A stretch of DNA of 20,086 nucleotides from Alphaproteobacteria bacterium (GTDB taxonomy: Bacteria; Pseudomonadota; Alphaproteobacteria; Rhodobacterales; Rhodobacteraceae). The stretch lies in NCBI GenBank assembly GCA_030425945.1, contig JAUHZL010000012.1:1-20086 (forward strand), in the 5' to 3' direction. The position numbers and the translations under genes are program-made. The notes below the pieces were generated by a model. That model saw nothing but the letters and a program-made list of their open reading frames with translations, did no database searches and had not been told where the DNA came from. Numbering within the stretch: the stretch's first letter is position 1; every line of letters begins with the position of its first letter. Positions 7,744-14,449 of this stretch are shown one piece after another.

Positions 7744-9008
7744 GCCGGCATCCCGGCAAGCACCTCGGCCAGGGTGTCGGCCATCAGGTCGACATGCTCT
7801 TCCTGCACCGGCATCGGCGGGCGCATCTTCAGCGTGTTCATGTGGCGTCCGATCCGGTTGATCAGCACGCCACGGGCGCGCATCCCCTCGACCACGGCGG
7901 CGGCGAAGGCGGTGGCGGGACGGCCGTCGTCCTCCAGCAGTTCGACGCCGAGGAACAGGCCGACGCCGCGCACCTCGGCGATCTTCGGGTGCGACAGGGC
8001 CCGCAGTCGCGCCAGCGCGTGGGCCCCCACGCGGCGGGCGTTCTCCTGCAGGCCGTCCTCCTGAGTGACCCGCAGCGTGGCCATCGCGGCGGCGGCGGAG
8101 ACGGGATTGCCGCCGAAGGTGTTGAAGTATCCAAAGGCGGTACGGAACGCGTGCATCACGTCCGGCCGGGCGACGACCGCGGCGACCGGATGCCCGTTGG
8201 CCATCGGCTTGCCCAGCGTCACCACGTCAGGCACGAGGCCCAGCCAGTCATGACCCCAGAACCGATGCCCGACGCGCCCGAAGCCCGGCTGCACCTCGTC
8301 GCAGAGGACCAGTCCCCCGGCTTCGCGGATGACGCGGGCGGTCGCGTCGAAGAAGCCCGGCGCGACGGTCGGCAGGCCCTCGTTGGCGAAGACCGGGCAG
8401 AGCATCATGCCCGAGAACCCGAACCCCGCCTGCCGCAACTCGGCAATCGCATGGGCGACGTTGTCGGCAAAGGCCTGCGGCTGCGCCTCCGCCGAGCCGC
8501 CCAGCGGGTGGATCGAGTCGGGCGCGGGCACCAGACGGACATGCGGCGGATACCCCCCGATCGGCGGGCGGCGCGTCGAGAGCTGGGCGGTGGCCAGCGT
8601 GTTGCCGTGGTAGGTGTTGTCGGTTGCGATGATGCCGGTCGCCCCCGTCACCGCCTGCGCCATCCGCAGGGCGACGTCGTTCGCCTCGGACCCGGTGCAG
8701 GTGAAGATGACCTGCGACAGGTCGTGCGACAGCGTTGCGGTCAGCGCCTCGGCATAGTCGAGGATGCCTTCGTGCAGGTAGCGCGTGTGGGTGTTCAGCG
8801 TGGCGGCCTGCCGGCCGATGGCCTCGACCACCGCGGGGTGTCCGTGCCCGATGTGCGGGACGTTGTTGTAGCAGTCGAGATACCGCCGCCCCTCGGCATC
8901 CCAGAGCCAGACCCCCTCGCCGCGCACGATGTGGACCGGTGTCTCGTAGAAGGTCGGCACGTTCGGGCCGAGCAGGCGCGCGCGCCGCTCCAGCAGGGTC
9001 TCGCTCAT
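7740..9008 (-). CDS. Class III aminotransferase-fold enzyme, phospholyase (ETNPPL/AGXT2L)-like
   Basis: A 422-residue PLP enzyme of the class III (ornithine/GABA aminotransferase) fold. GSEAND is at about 106-111, CDEVQPGFGR (D237) holds the PLP nitrogen, and TLGKPMANGHPVAAVV carries the Schiff-base lysine K267. The stretches YLDCYNNVPHIGHGHP, LNTHTRYLHEGILDYA and YFNTFGGNPVS closely follow the animal ethanolamine-phosphate and 5-phosphohydroxylysine phospholyases as I remember them, more than true transaminases. Those enzymes eliminate phosphate and ammonia from a phosphorylated amino alcohol. A kinase gene follows with a 4-base overlap, giving both halves of a phosphorylate-then-eliminate route. 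The start at 9008 overlaps the arfB stop as ATGA. A plain transaminase remains possible. Confidence 0.88.
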   Translation of the reverse strand: MSETLLERRARLLGPNVPTFYETPVHIVRGEGVWLWDAEGRRYLDCYNNVPHIGHGHPAVVEAIGRQAATLNTHTRYLHEGILDYAEALTATLSHDLSQVIFTCTGSEANDVALRMAQAVTGATGIIATDNTYHGNTLATAQLSTRRPPIGGYPPHVRLVPAPDSIHPLGGSAEAQPQAFADNVAHAIAELRQAGFGFSGMMLCPVFANEGLPTVAPGFFDATARVIREAGGLVLCDEVQPGFGRVGHRFWGHDWLGLVPDVVTLGKPMANGHPVAAVVARPDVMHAFRTAFGYFNTFGGNPVSAAAAMATLRVTQEDGLQENARRVGAHALARLRALSHPKIAEVRGVGLFLGVELLEDDGRPATAFAAAVVEGMRARGVLINRIGRHMNTLKMRPPMPVQEEHVDLMADTLAEVLAGMPA

Positions 9009-9427
9009 TCGGTGTCCTCGACCTTGCCGCGCAGCGACTTCACCGCGCCGCGCTGCGTCTTGGCGGCGAGCCGCCGTTTCTGGCTGCCGAGCGTTGGCCG
9101 CGTCGGGATGCGCCGTTTCGGGGCGACGAGGGCCTTGCGGATCAGGTCGGTCAGGCGGGCGCGCGCGATGTCGCGGTTGCGGGCCTGGCTGCGGGTCTCG
9201 TCCACCTGCAGGATCAGCGCGCCGTCCTGCGTCCAGCGCCGCCCGGCGATCCGGCGGAGCCGGGTCTTCACGGGGCCCGGCAGGTGCGGCGAGCGCTCGG
9301 CCTCGAAGCGCAGTTCCACGGCGGTGGCGACCTTGTTGACGTTCTGCCCGCCGGGGCCCGACGCGCGCACGAAGCTTTCGGTCAGTTCCCAGTCCTGTAG
9401 GACGATTTCGTCGGTGATGCGCAGCAT
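9005..9427 (-). CDS. arfB: Alternative ribosome-rescue factor ArfB (peptidyl-tRNA hydrolase)
   Basis: A 140-residue ArfB/YaeJ-type rescue factor that frees ribosomes stalled on messages without stop codons. Residues 21-32 hold the release-factor loop ASGPGGQNVNK (GGQ at 26-28), which hydrolyses peptidyl-tRNA. There is no codon-recognition domain. The C-terminal ~40 residues are strongly basic (KRRIPTRPT, SQKRRLAAKTQRGAVKS), the tail that enters the empty mRNA channel. The length matches the family. The ATG at 9427 lies 26 bases after the transporter stop with no obvious SD, so it may depend on coupled translation. Its TGA overlaps the next ATG, placing a translation-quality gene in a small metabolic operon. 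Confidence 0.93.
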   Translation of the reverse strand: MLRITDEIVLQDWELTESFVRASGPGGQNVNKVATAVELRFEAERSPHLPGPVKTRLRRIAGRRWTQDGALILQVDETRSQARNRDIARARLTDLIRKALVAPKRRIPTRPTLGSQKRRLAAKTQRGAVKSLRGKVEDTE

Positions 9428-9453
9428 GGGGCGGCTCGGGGCAGGCGGGCAAA

Positions 9454-10308
9454 TCAGCCCCTTGTAACCCACCCCACCCCGACGAGGACAGTCAGAAGAC
9501 CAAGCCCCTGCATCGGGGTCACGGTCTCGGCCAGGAGGGCCCAGCCGAGCAGGATGGCCCAGACCGGCTGCAGGTAGGAAACCCCGCCGATCCGGACCGC
9601 CTGGTGCCGCCGGATGACCGTGAGGAACAGCACCGCCGGGGCCGCGGTCGAAAACAGCGCCAGCAGCAGGACGGCACTCCACCCCGCGGGGTCGGCGGGG
9701 AAGTGCTGCGTTTCGCCGGTCAGGGCGGAGAGGGCCAGCGCGACCACGGTCGCCACGCTGAGCTGGCTCGCCGCCAGCAGGGCCGGGGTGCGCGTGCGGA
9801 TCGCGCGGGCATAGACCGACCCCGCCGCAAAGGAAAAGGCGACGCCCACCATCAGCGCGCGCCCGATCCAGTCGCCGCTTCCGAGGTCGCCGGAGGTCGC
9901 GATCAGCGCCACGCCCAGGAACCCGAGGACAAGACCGACGACGATGCCCCGCGACAACCGCTCGTCGGCGAGGAAGAGCGCCGCGAGGGTCGCGGTAAAG
10001 ACCGGGGTCAGGGCGTGCAGCATCCCGGCCTCGGCGGCAGGCAGACGGGTGACGGCGAAGGCCGCCATCGCGTTCGGCAGCCAGCCGTTCGTGGTGCCGA
10101 TCACCAGCGCGTCGCGCAGGCGCAGGTCGGCCAGTTTCTCGGAGGACAGCGCCAGCCACACCAGCACGAGCGCCGGAACCGAGAAGCCGGTGCGCAGCGC
10201 CGTCAGCCAGAACGGCGGCAGGCTGGTGCCCGCGAGTTTCAGGAAAACGTATCCGCTGCCCCACATCAGCGAGATCAGCACGACATAGGGCAGGGCAGAC
10301 TGGCGCAT
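9454..10308 (-). CDS. DMT-superfamily transporter (EamA family)
   Basis: A 284-residue inner-membrane protein with about ten hydrophobic helices in two EamA repeats. The first begins YVVLISLMWGSGYVFLKLAG. The second starts near GRALMVGVAFSFAAGSVYARAI and ends with the SYLQPVWAILLGWALLAETV signature. Such carriers export amino acids, their derivatives or other small metabolites, but substrate is not readable from sequence. It is the first gene of the arfB-aminotransferase-kinase group, so export or uptake of an amine linked to those enzymes is possible. The ATG at 10308 has no strong SD. About 20 bases upstream is a 14-bp hairpin belonging to the structured leader, so expression may be controlled by that RNA. 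Confidence 0.88.
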   Translation of the reverse strand: MRQSALPYVVLISLMWGSGYVFLKLAGTSLPPFWLTALRTGFSVPALVLVWLALSSEKLADLRLRDALVIGTTNGWLPNAMAAFAVTRLPAAEAGMLHALTPVFTATLAALFLADERLSRGIVVGLVLGFLGVALIATSGDLGSGDWIGRALMVGVAFSFAAGSVYARAIRTRTPALLAASQLSVATVVALALSALTGETQHFPADPAGWSAVLLLALFSTAAPAVLFLTVIRRHQAVRIGGVSYLQPVWAILLGWALLAETVTPMQGLGLLTVLVGVGWVTRG

Positions 10309-10326
10309 GAACCGGGTTCGGCAACA

Positions 10327-10361
10327 GGAAAGGGCCGCCCGCCGAAACGGACGACCCTTCC
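10327..10361 (-). terminator. GC-rich hairpin before the DMT transporter gene; possible attenuator terminator
   Basis: Minus-strand arms 10348-10361 and 10327-10341 pair over 14 positions, with a single bulged base, two G-U pairs and a six-base loop. What follows (TGTTGCCG) is a poor U-tract. It may end a short leader transcript or simply be a structural block in front of the DMT start codon. Confidence 0.35.
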
Positions 10362-10370
10362 GAGAAAACT

Positions 10371-10428
10371 AGGAGGTGGGGCCGGTTAGACCAGCGGCCC
10401 GACCGAGGGGCATTTCAGCCGAGGGCTG
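10371..10428 (-). promoter_or_regulatory. Structured leader segment with anti-SD-like CACCTCCT
   Basis: Just after the small ORF stop, the minus strand has a 5-bp hairpin (CAGCC/GGCTG, 10416-10428) and then a 6-bp hairpin (GGGCCG/CGGCCC, 10379-10400). These are followed by CACCTCCT (10371-10378), the exact complement of AGGAGGTG in the upstream SD (10493-10500). Two alternative folds of the leader are therefore possible. No known riboswitch class is recognised. Confidence 0.4.
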
Positions 10429-10430
10429 CC

Positions 10431-10487
10431 TCAGCAGAAAACCTCCCGATCTGTCCCGACACCTCTCTCCAACATCCCTCTAGACAC
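10431..10487 (-). CDS. Small leader ORF, 18 residues, GTG start
   Basis: This encodes MSRGMLERGVGTDREVFC from GTG at 10487 to TGA at 10431. The start is fixed by AAAGGAGGTGATCCA, with AGGAGG seven bases upstream, the strongest SD in the window. A TTGACA promoter lies about 60 bases upstream. The peptide has no membrane segment and no run of one amino acid that would mark a classical amino-acid attenuator; it ends in Phe-Cys. I do not recognise it. It could be a leader peptide governing the DMT transporter gene downstream, or a ribosome-binding decoy whose peptide does not matter. That it is translated is inferred only from the SD. Confidence 0.5.
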   Translation of the reverse strand: MSRGMLERGVGTDREVFC

Positions 10488-10503
10488 TGGATCACCTCCT
10501 TTC
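10487..10503 (-). promoter_or_regulatory. Extended Shine-Dalgarno complementary to the 16S rRNA 3' end
   Basis: The minus strand reads GAAAGGAGGTGATCCAG. Its complement CTGGATCACCTCCTTTC equals the alphaproteobacterial 16S 3' terminus as I recall it. Typical SDs pair over only 4-8 bases. It directly precedes the GTG of the 18-codon ORF. Confidence 0.7.
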
Positions 10504-10521
10504 GTTGCTGCTGTTAAGACC

Positions 10522-10550
10522 AAGCCTGCCACAGATTTTGTGTATGTCAA
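10522..10550 (-). promoter_or_regulatory. Candidate promoter of the leader RNA
   Basis: A perfect -35 TTGACA (10545-10550) is followed after 17 bp by AGGCTT (10522-10527). The -10 is weak, which is common in this family. Transcription would begin near 10515, giving about 28 nt before the GTG of the small ORF. The surrounding 10505-10595 is visibly AT-richer than the genes around it. Confidence 0.45.
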
Positions 10551-10596
10551 AAGAATTTCTGCAACACTTCGGTAACAGCACAAGAACGGTGTGAAA

Positions 10597-11220
10597 TCAG
10601 GACGTCGCCCCCGAAAAGCGCCCGACAAGCAGGCGGAACGGGATCAGCGCGATCAGCGCGAGGCTCAGCTTGACGCCCCAGTCCGCCACCGCCAGCGACA
10701 CCCAGAGCGGCACGACCGGGCCGAGACCGAGCAGCGGCAGCGCCTCGCCCGCCCAGGTGACATCGTTCGCGGGTTCGATCCAGGTCAGCGCGGCGGAGAA
10801 GGCGACGGTGAAGAAGAGCGCGGTATCGACGCTGGACCCGACAAGGGTCGAGACGAGCGGTGCGCGCCACCAGGTCCCGGTCCGCAGACGGTCGAAGATC
10901 GCCACGTCCAGAAGCTGCGCGGTCAGGAAGGCCAGCCCCGAGCCAAGCGCGATGCGCCAGGTCACCAGCGGCCCGAACTCGCCCATGATCTGCGTGCCGA
11001 TCAGCGAGCAGGCGATGCCGACGAGAAAGCCGACGAAGACGACGCGCCGCGCGGCCTGGGCGCCGTAGAGGCGGTTCATCAGGTCGGTGACGAGGAAGGC
11101 GAAGGGGTAGGTGAACGCGCCCCAGGTCAGCCATTGGCCGAACAGGAATTGCACGAGGATGTTCGAGGCGACGACGACGGCCGCCATGGCGAGGACGCCA
11201 GGCAGAAGAGTGCGGGTCAT
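10597..11220 (-). CDS. yhhQ: Queuosine precursor transporter, VUT family (YhhQ-like)
   Basis: A 207-residue membrane protein with about six helices of the VUT/ECF-like family (COG1738), which imports queuine-type precursors (preQ0/preQ1) for the Q34 modification of tRNA. Family features are SNILVQF near the N-terminus, FTYPFAFLVTDLMNRLYG (about 36-53), the motif LLDVAIFDRLR and SVDTALFFTVAF. The length is normal. The ATG at 11220 is preceded by a weak GGAA. The 93 bases between it and the esterase-like gene upstream contain a candidate promoter but no preQ1 riboswitch that I can recognise. The leader promoter for the DMT operon starts just after its stop, so transcription could run on from here. 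Confidence 0.88.
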   Translation of the reverse strand: MTRTLLPGVLAMAAVVVASNILVQFLFGQWLTWGAFTYPFAFLVTDLMNRLYGAQAARRVVFVGFLVGIACSLIGTQIMGEFGPLVTWRIALGSGLAFLTAQLLDVAIFDRLRTGTWWRAPLVSTLVGSSVDTALFFTVAFSAALTWIEPANDVTWAGEALPLLGLGPVVPLWVSLAVADWGVKLSLALIALIPFRLLVGRFSGATS

Positions 11221-11279
11221 GCTGTGTTCCGTTTTAGCAAGGTGGTCGGAGACTTGGCCCCCGCCTTGGGGACGCGCCG

Positions 11280-11308
11280 CCCTAAACCCGCGCCCCGGGT
11301 CCCGTCAA
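11280..11308 (-). promoter_or_regulatory. Candidate promoter for the queuosine transporter gene
   Basis: TTGACG (11303-11308) and TTAGGG (11280-11285) are separated by 17 bp on the minus strand. The -10 is poor. It lies in the 93-base gap after the phytase-like gene and would give a leader of about 50 nt. Confidence 0.25.
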
Positions 11309-11313
11309 GCGGC

Positions 11314-12192
11314 TCACCGGGCGAGGCGGTATTCGACCAGCTCGGTGGACTGGAAGCTGCGGAAATTGTCGTCCGCGATCATCGTCAGCCGGATCGCCCC
11401 GGTGCCGTCGCGCCAGACCGACAGCCCTTCGAGGTTGCCGTGCCGCCCCGCGCTGGTTTCGAGGACGGTCTCCGCGTCGCCGATCGCGGTTCCGGTCAGG
11501 GTGAAGCGCCGGACACGGGTGCGAAAGGCGAAGGCCACCAGCGCGCGCTCCAGCAGGTAGAGCTTGCCGTCCGGCCCGATGTCGAGGCCGGTCGGCAGGA
11601 ACAGGCCCTCCCGCGGGATCGAGAAGGGCTGGTCCCACCCGGACGCGCCGCGCCAGCGCCAGACCGGGAACGGCCGGTCGGTTGCGCCCGAACGCTCGGG
11701 CAGGGTGTAGAGCCAGCCGCGCGCGTCGAGGGCGAGGCCCTCCATCCCGGAATTGCCCTGGAAGGCGCGGAAGGCATCGGGGCGTTGCAGCCAAGCTGCC
11801 TCGGTCCCGATGCCCGGATAGGTCCAGACCCGGTGATCGCCCTCGAAACTGACGTAGAGCCGTCCGTCGGCCCGGCGCGCCAGTCCCTCGGCGTCGCTGC
11901 GGCCCCGGTTCATGCGCTGCCCCTCGGTGTTCCGCAGCCAGTCCCAGCGCTCGGGTGCCAGTCCGGTCGGGGTGCCCGCGGCATCGCGCAGGATACGCCC
12001 CTCGACGATCCGGCCCCGGTCCGAGATCGCCACGAACCGGCGGCCGGCATCGTGCAGCGCCAGCCCGGACCAGCCCCCGAAGCCCTCGACCGGCTCGGAC
12101 CAGTCGAGATCGGCGACCAGCACCGGCTGCGCCTGCGCGGCCATCGCCCACAGGGCGAGGACGAAGGGAAGACAGCGCCGGAACAGGGTCAA
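11314..12192 (-). CDS. Exported esterase-like phytase-family protein
   Basis: A 292-residue protein of the phytase-like beta-propeller family (Pfam Phytase-like). Repeated blades show the pattern GLA-x-DGRLY: SDAEGLARRADGRLYVSFE, NSGMEGLALDARGWLYTLPE, LPTGLDIGPDGKLYLLER and NLEGLSVWRDG. Acidic residues in these loops probably bind metal. A signal peptide is clear if the start is the TTG at 12192: TLFRR, hydrophobic CLPFVLALWAMA, then AQA cleavage. That TTG overlaps the mepA stop as TTGA, matching the ATGA overlaps upstream; the only in-frame ATG nearby (in LWAMAAQA) would destroy the signal peptide. It is therefore periplasmic and translated together with mepA. The substrate is unknown; true phytase activity is not implied. 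Confidence 0.82.
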   Translation of the reverse strand: MTLFRRCLPFVLALWAMAAQAQPVLVADLDWSEPVEGFGGWSGLALHDAGRRFVAISDRGRIVEGRILRDAAGTPTGLAPERWDWLRNTEGQRMNRGRSDAEGLARRADGRLYVSFEGDHRVWTYPGIGTEAAWLQRPDAFRAFQGNSGMEGLALDARGWLYTLPERSGATDRPFPVWRWRGASGWDQPFSIPREGLFLPTGLDIGPDGKLYLLERALVAFAFRTRVRRFTLTGTAIGDAETVLETSAGRHGNLEGLSVWRDGTGAIRLTMIADDNFRSFQSTELVEYRLAR

Positions 12193-13082
12193 TTGGCGGC
12201 CAGAACCTGTGCACACTGGCCCGGCAGATCGGCCAGGACGTAGTCGCGCGCGCCCGGGGGCGGCGGCGGCGGGGGCGGCGCGTTCGGGTCGCGCGGCGGC
12301 GGGTTGAGGTACTCGGTCACCCACCAGTTCAGGGTCTCGTCGCAGCCGTTGCCGCCGTTCGACAACTCGCGCACGGTCGGGCGCTGGGTCTCGCAGGTCC
12401 CGCGGGAATCACGCGGACACTTCAGCCGGACATGGAAATGGTAGTTGTGGCCCTGCAGCGGCCGGATCTTCTGCAACCAGTCCTTGTTGCCGGTCTCGGC
12501 GTTGCACATCGCGATCTTGACCGGCGGGGTGACAAAGATCCGGTCCACGGCCGGGTCGAGGGCGGCGGCGCGCAGCAGGGCCATGTGCCCGTAGGTGAAC
12601 GCCTCGGTCACCCGGGTCTGGTCGGCGCTGCGGACGTTGACCGACGAGATCGACTCGCGCTCGGACCGGCTGAGGTCGAGCCGCCGCGCGGGCAGCATCC
12701 AGATATCGGCGTCGAGGCCCATCTGGTGGCTGGCGTGGCCGCTGGTCATCGGTCCGCCGCGCGGCTGCGAGATGTCGCCGACATAGATCCCGGCCCAGCC
12801 CGCCTCGCGCACGGCGGCCTCGCCCAGCCGCGCAATGAAGGCAATCATCTCCGGGTGGCCCCAGTTCCGGTTCCGGCTGAGGCGCATCGCCTGCCAGGTC
12901 GGCCCCGTCTCGGGCAGTTGCACCGCCCCGGCGAGACAGCCCTTGGCATAGGTTCCGATCGCCTGCGGCGCGAGCGGTGCCGCGTCGCGCATCGCCCCGA
13001 AGAGCTGGTTCGCGCGGGTCTGCGCCTCGGTGGCCGGGGTGAGGGCCACCAGGATCAGGGCTGCCAGCAGACCCCGGATCAT
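12189..13082 (-). CDS. mepA: Penicillin-insensitive murein endopeptidase (peptidase M74)
   Basis: A 297-residue periplasmic zinc endopeptidase that cuts D-alanyl-meso-diaminopimelyl cross-links of peptidoglycan. The N-terminus MIRGLLAALILVALTPATEA is a signal peptide. The M74 motifs are SGHASHQMGLDADIW (H116, H119 and D126, equivalent to E. coli H110, H113 and D120) and GHNYHFHVRL (H212, H215 and H217). Several cysteines (about 49, 193, 222, 230) could form disulfides. After the catalytic domain comes a tail with a run of eight prolines (near residue 270) not needed for the fold. Its ATG overlaps the MFS stop as ATGA and its stop overlaps the next start as TTGA, so it is the middle gene of a tightly coupled set. 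Confidence 0.94.
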   Translation of the reverse strand: MIRGLLAALILVALTPATEAQTRANQLFGAMRDAAPLAPQAIGTYAKGCLAGAVQLPETGPTWQAMRLSRNRNWGHPEMIAFIARLGEAAVREAGWAGIYVGDISQPRGGPMTSGHASHQMGLDADIWMLPARRLDLSRSERESISSVNVRSADQTRVTEAFTYGHMALLRAAALDPAVDRIFVTPPVKIAMCNAETGNKDWLQKIRPLQGHNYHFHVRLKCPRDSRGTCETQRPTVRELSNGGNGCDETLNWWVTEYLNPPPRDPNAPPPPPPPPGARDYVLADLPGQCAQVLAAN

Positions 13083-14449
13083 GTCGTGGCCGCCGTGCCG
13101 GCCGGCGCGTCGGGCAGGTCGTCGCCGGCCTCGCCGTCGGGGCGGACCCAGATCAGCAGGACGAGGCCGATCCCGAACAGCGCGATCAGCGGCGTGACGC
13201 CCAGCTGCTGGCTGCCGGTGACATAGGTGGTGACGCCGATCAGGAACGGGGCGAGGAACGACGTCGCCTTGCCTGCCAGCGCATAAAGGCCGAAGGCCTC
13301 GGTCATCCGGGCGCGGTCGCCCTGCCGGACCATCATCGTCCGGCTGGCCGATTGCAGCGCGCCGCCGGCCGCGCCGATGGCGGCCCCGAGGATGTAGAAG
13401 CTGATGTCGGGCAGCGAGGACTCAGGGCCGACCGGGATCAGGAAGACGCTGGTGCGGCTGACGAAGACCACCGAGATCGCCACCGCCGTCAGCACGAGGA
13501 TACAGGCCACGATCACCGGTTTCGGTCCGAACGTGGCATCCGCCCGTCCGCCGAGCCACGCGAAGAGCGCCCCGGTGATGATGGCGAGGATGCCGAAGAT
13601 GCCGGTATCGACCACGCTCCAGCCGAGGACGCCCGCCGCGTAGATGCCGCCGAAGGTGTACATGCCGTTCAGCGCGTCGCGGTAGAACATGGAGCTGGCG
13701 AGATAGGCGAACAGCGACCGCCGCGCGGGCAGGCTGCGCAGGGTCTGGCCGAGGCCGCGCAGGGCCTTCGGCACCGCGCCGCGTGCGGCCCGAACCGGCC
13801 TCGGGTCGCGGACCCAGAGGAAGAACGGGATCATGAAGACGATGTACCAGATCGCCGACAGCGGCCCGACGAAGCGGGTTCCCTCGCGTTCGTCCGGGTT
13901 CAGGCCGAAGATCGGGTCGAGGCCGATCAGCGTCTTCCCGGTGGTGCCGCTCTCGGCAAGGAACAGCAGCATCACCACCAGCGCCAGCAGCCCGCCGATA
14001 TAACCGAAGGCCCAGCCGTTGCCGGAGATGCGCCCGATCTCCTCGCGCGTGCCGAGGTCGGGGAGCATCGAGTTGGTGAAGATCGTGGCGAACTCCATCC
14101 CGATCAGGCCGATGGCGAAGAACAGCAGCACCGGAATCAGGTTCACGTCCTGCGGATGCGCGATCCAGATGCCCGCGCTGCCGACGACGTACATGAGCGA
14201 GAAGATCCAGATCCAGCGCATCCTTGTGCCGCCGGTGTCCGCGATGGCCCCGAGGATCGGGGCGGCGAGCGCGATGACGACGCCTGCGGCGGCGATTCCG
14301 AAGCCCCAGATGCTCTGGGCGCGGCTGCCGTCGCCAAGGATCTCGGCGATGTAAGGGCCGAAGATGAAGGTCAGAATCAGCGTGTTGTACGGCTGGCTTG
14401 CCCAGTCGAAGAAGAACCAGCCCCAGATCCGGCGTTTCGCACTCGGCAT
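13079..14449 (-). CDS. MFS transporter, UMF1/Atg22-like family
   Basis: A 456-residue inner-membrane permease with about twelve helices. The family signature WGWFFFDWASQPYNTLILTFIFGPYIA opens the protein, followed by PILGAIADTGGTRMRW, a typical loop between helices 2 and 3. These belong to the Atg22-like (UMF1) branch of the major facilitator superfamily; in yeast Atg22 releases amino acids from vacuoles, while bacterial substrates are unknown. I prefer ATG 14449 (GGGGA five bases upstream) to ATG 14461, whose purine tract abuts the start codon. Its stop overlaps mepA. Co-expression with a murein hydrolase suggests, but does not show, handling of wall-derived compounds. Confidence 0.9.
   Translation of the reverse strand: MPSAKRRIWGWFFFDWASQPYNTLILTFIFGPYIAEILGDGSRAQSIWGFGIAAAGVVIALAAPILGAIADTGGTRMRWIWIFSLMYVVGSAGIWIAHPQDVNLIPVLLFFAIGLIGMEFATIFTNSMLPDLGTREEIGRISGNGWAFGYIGGLLALVVMLLFLAESGTTGKTLIGLDPIFGLNPDEREGTRFVGPLSAIWYIVFMIPFFLWVRDPRPVRAARGAVPKALRGLGQTLRSLPARRSLFAYLASSMFYRDALNGMYTFGGIYAAGVLGWSVVDTGIFGILAIITGALFAWLGGRADATFGPKPVIVACILVLTAVAISVVFVSRTSVFLIPVGPESSLPDISFYILGAAIGAAGGALQSASRTMMVRQGDRARMTEAFGLYALAGKATSFLAPFLIGVTTYVTGSQQLGVTPLIALFGIGLVLLIWVRPDGEAGDDLPDAPAGTAATT

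Noticed and set aside
10288..10295. GGGCAGGG octamers (also 11698-11705, and the complement near 15696) as FtsK-orienting KOPS
   Set aside because: They fit the E. coli motif but occur on both strands and are expected by chance in such GC-rich DNA. A genome-wide strand-bias test would be needed.
10487..10503. Plus-strand CTGGATCACCTCCTTTC read as the 3' end of a 16S rRNA gene
   Set aside because: Only about 17 nt match; nothing upstream on the plus strand resembles helix 45 or any other rRNA. It makes sense as an SD on the minus strand.
11221..11313. preQ1 riboswitch before the queuosine transporter
   Set aside because: Such leaders occur upstream of this family, but I could not find the preQ1-I hairpin plus A-rich tail or the preQ1-II pattern. 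An Infernal search with the preQ1 models would settle it.
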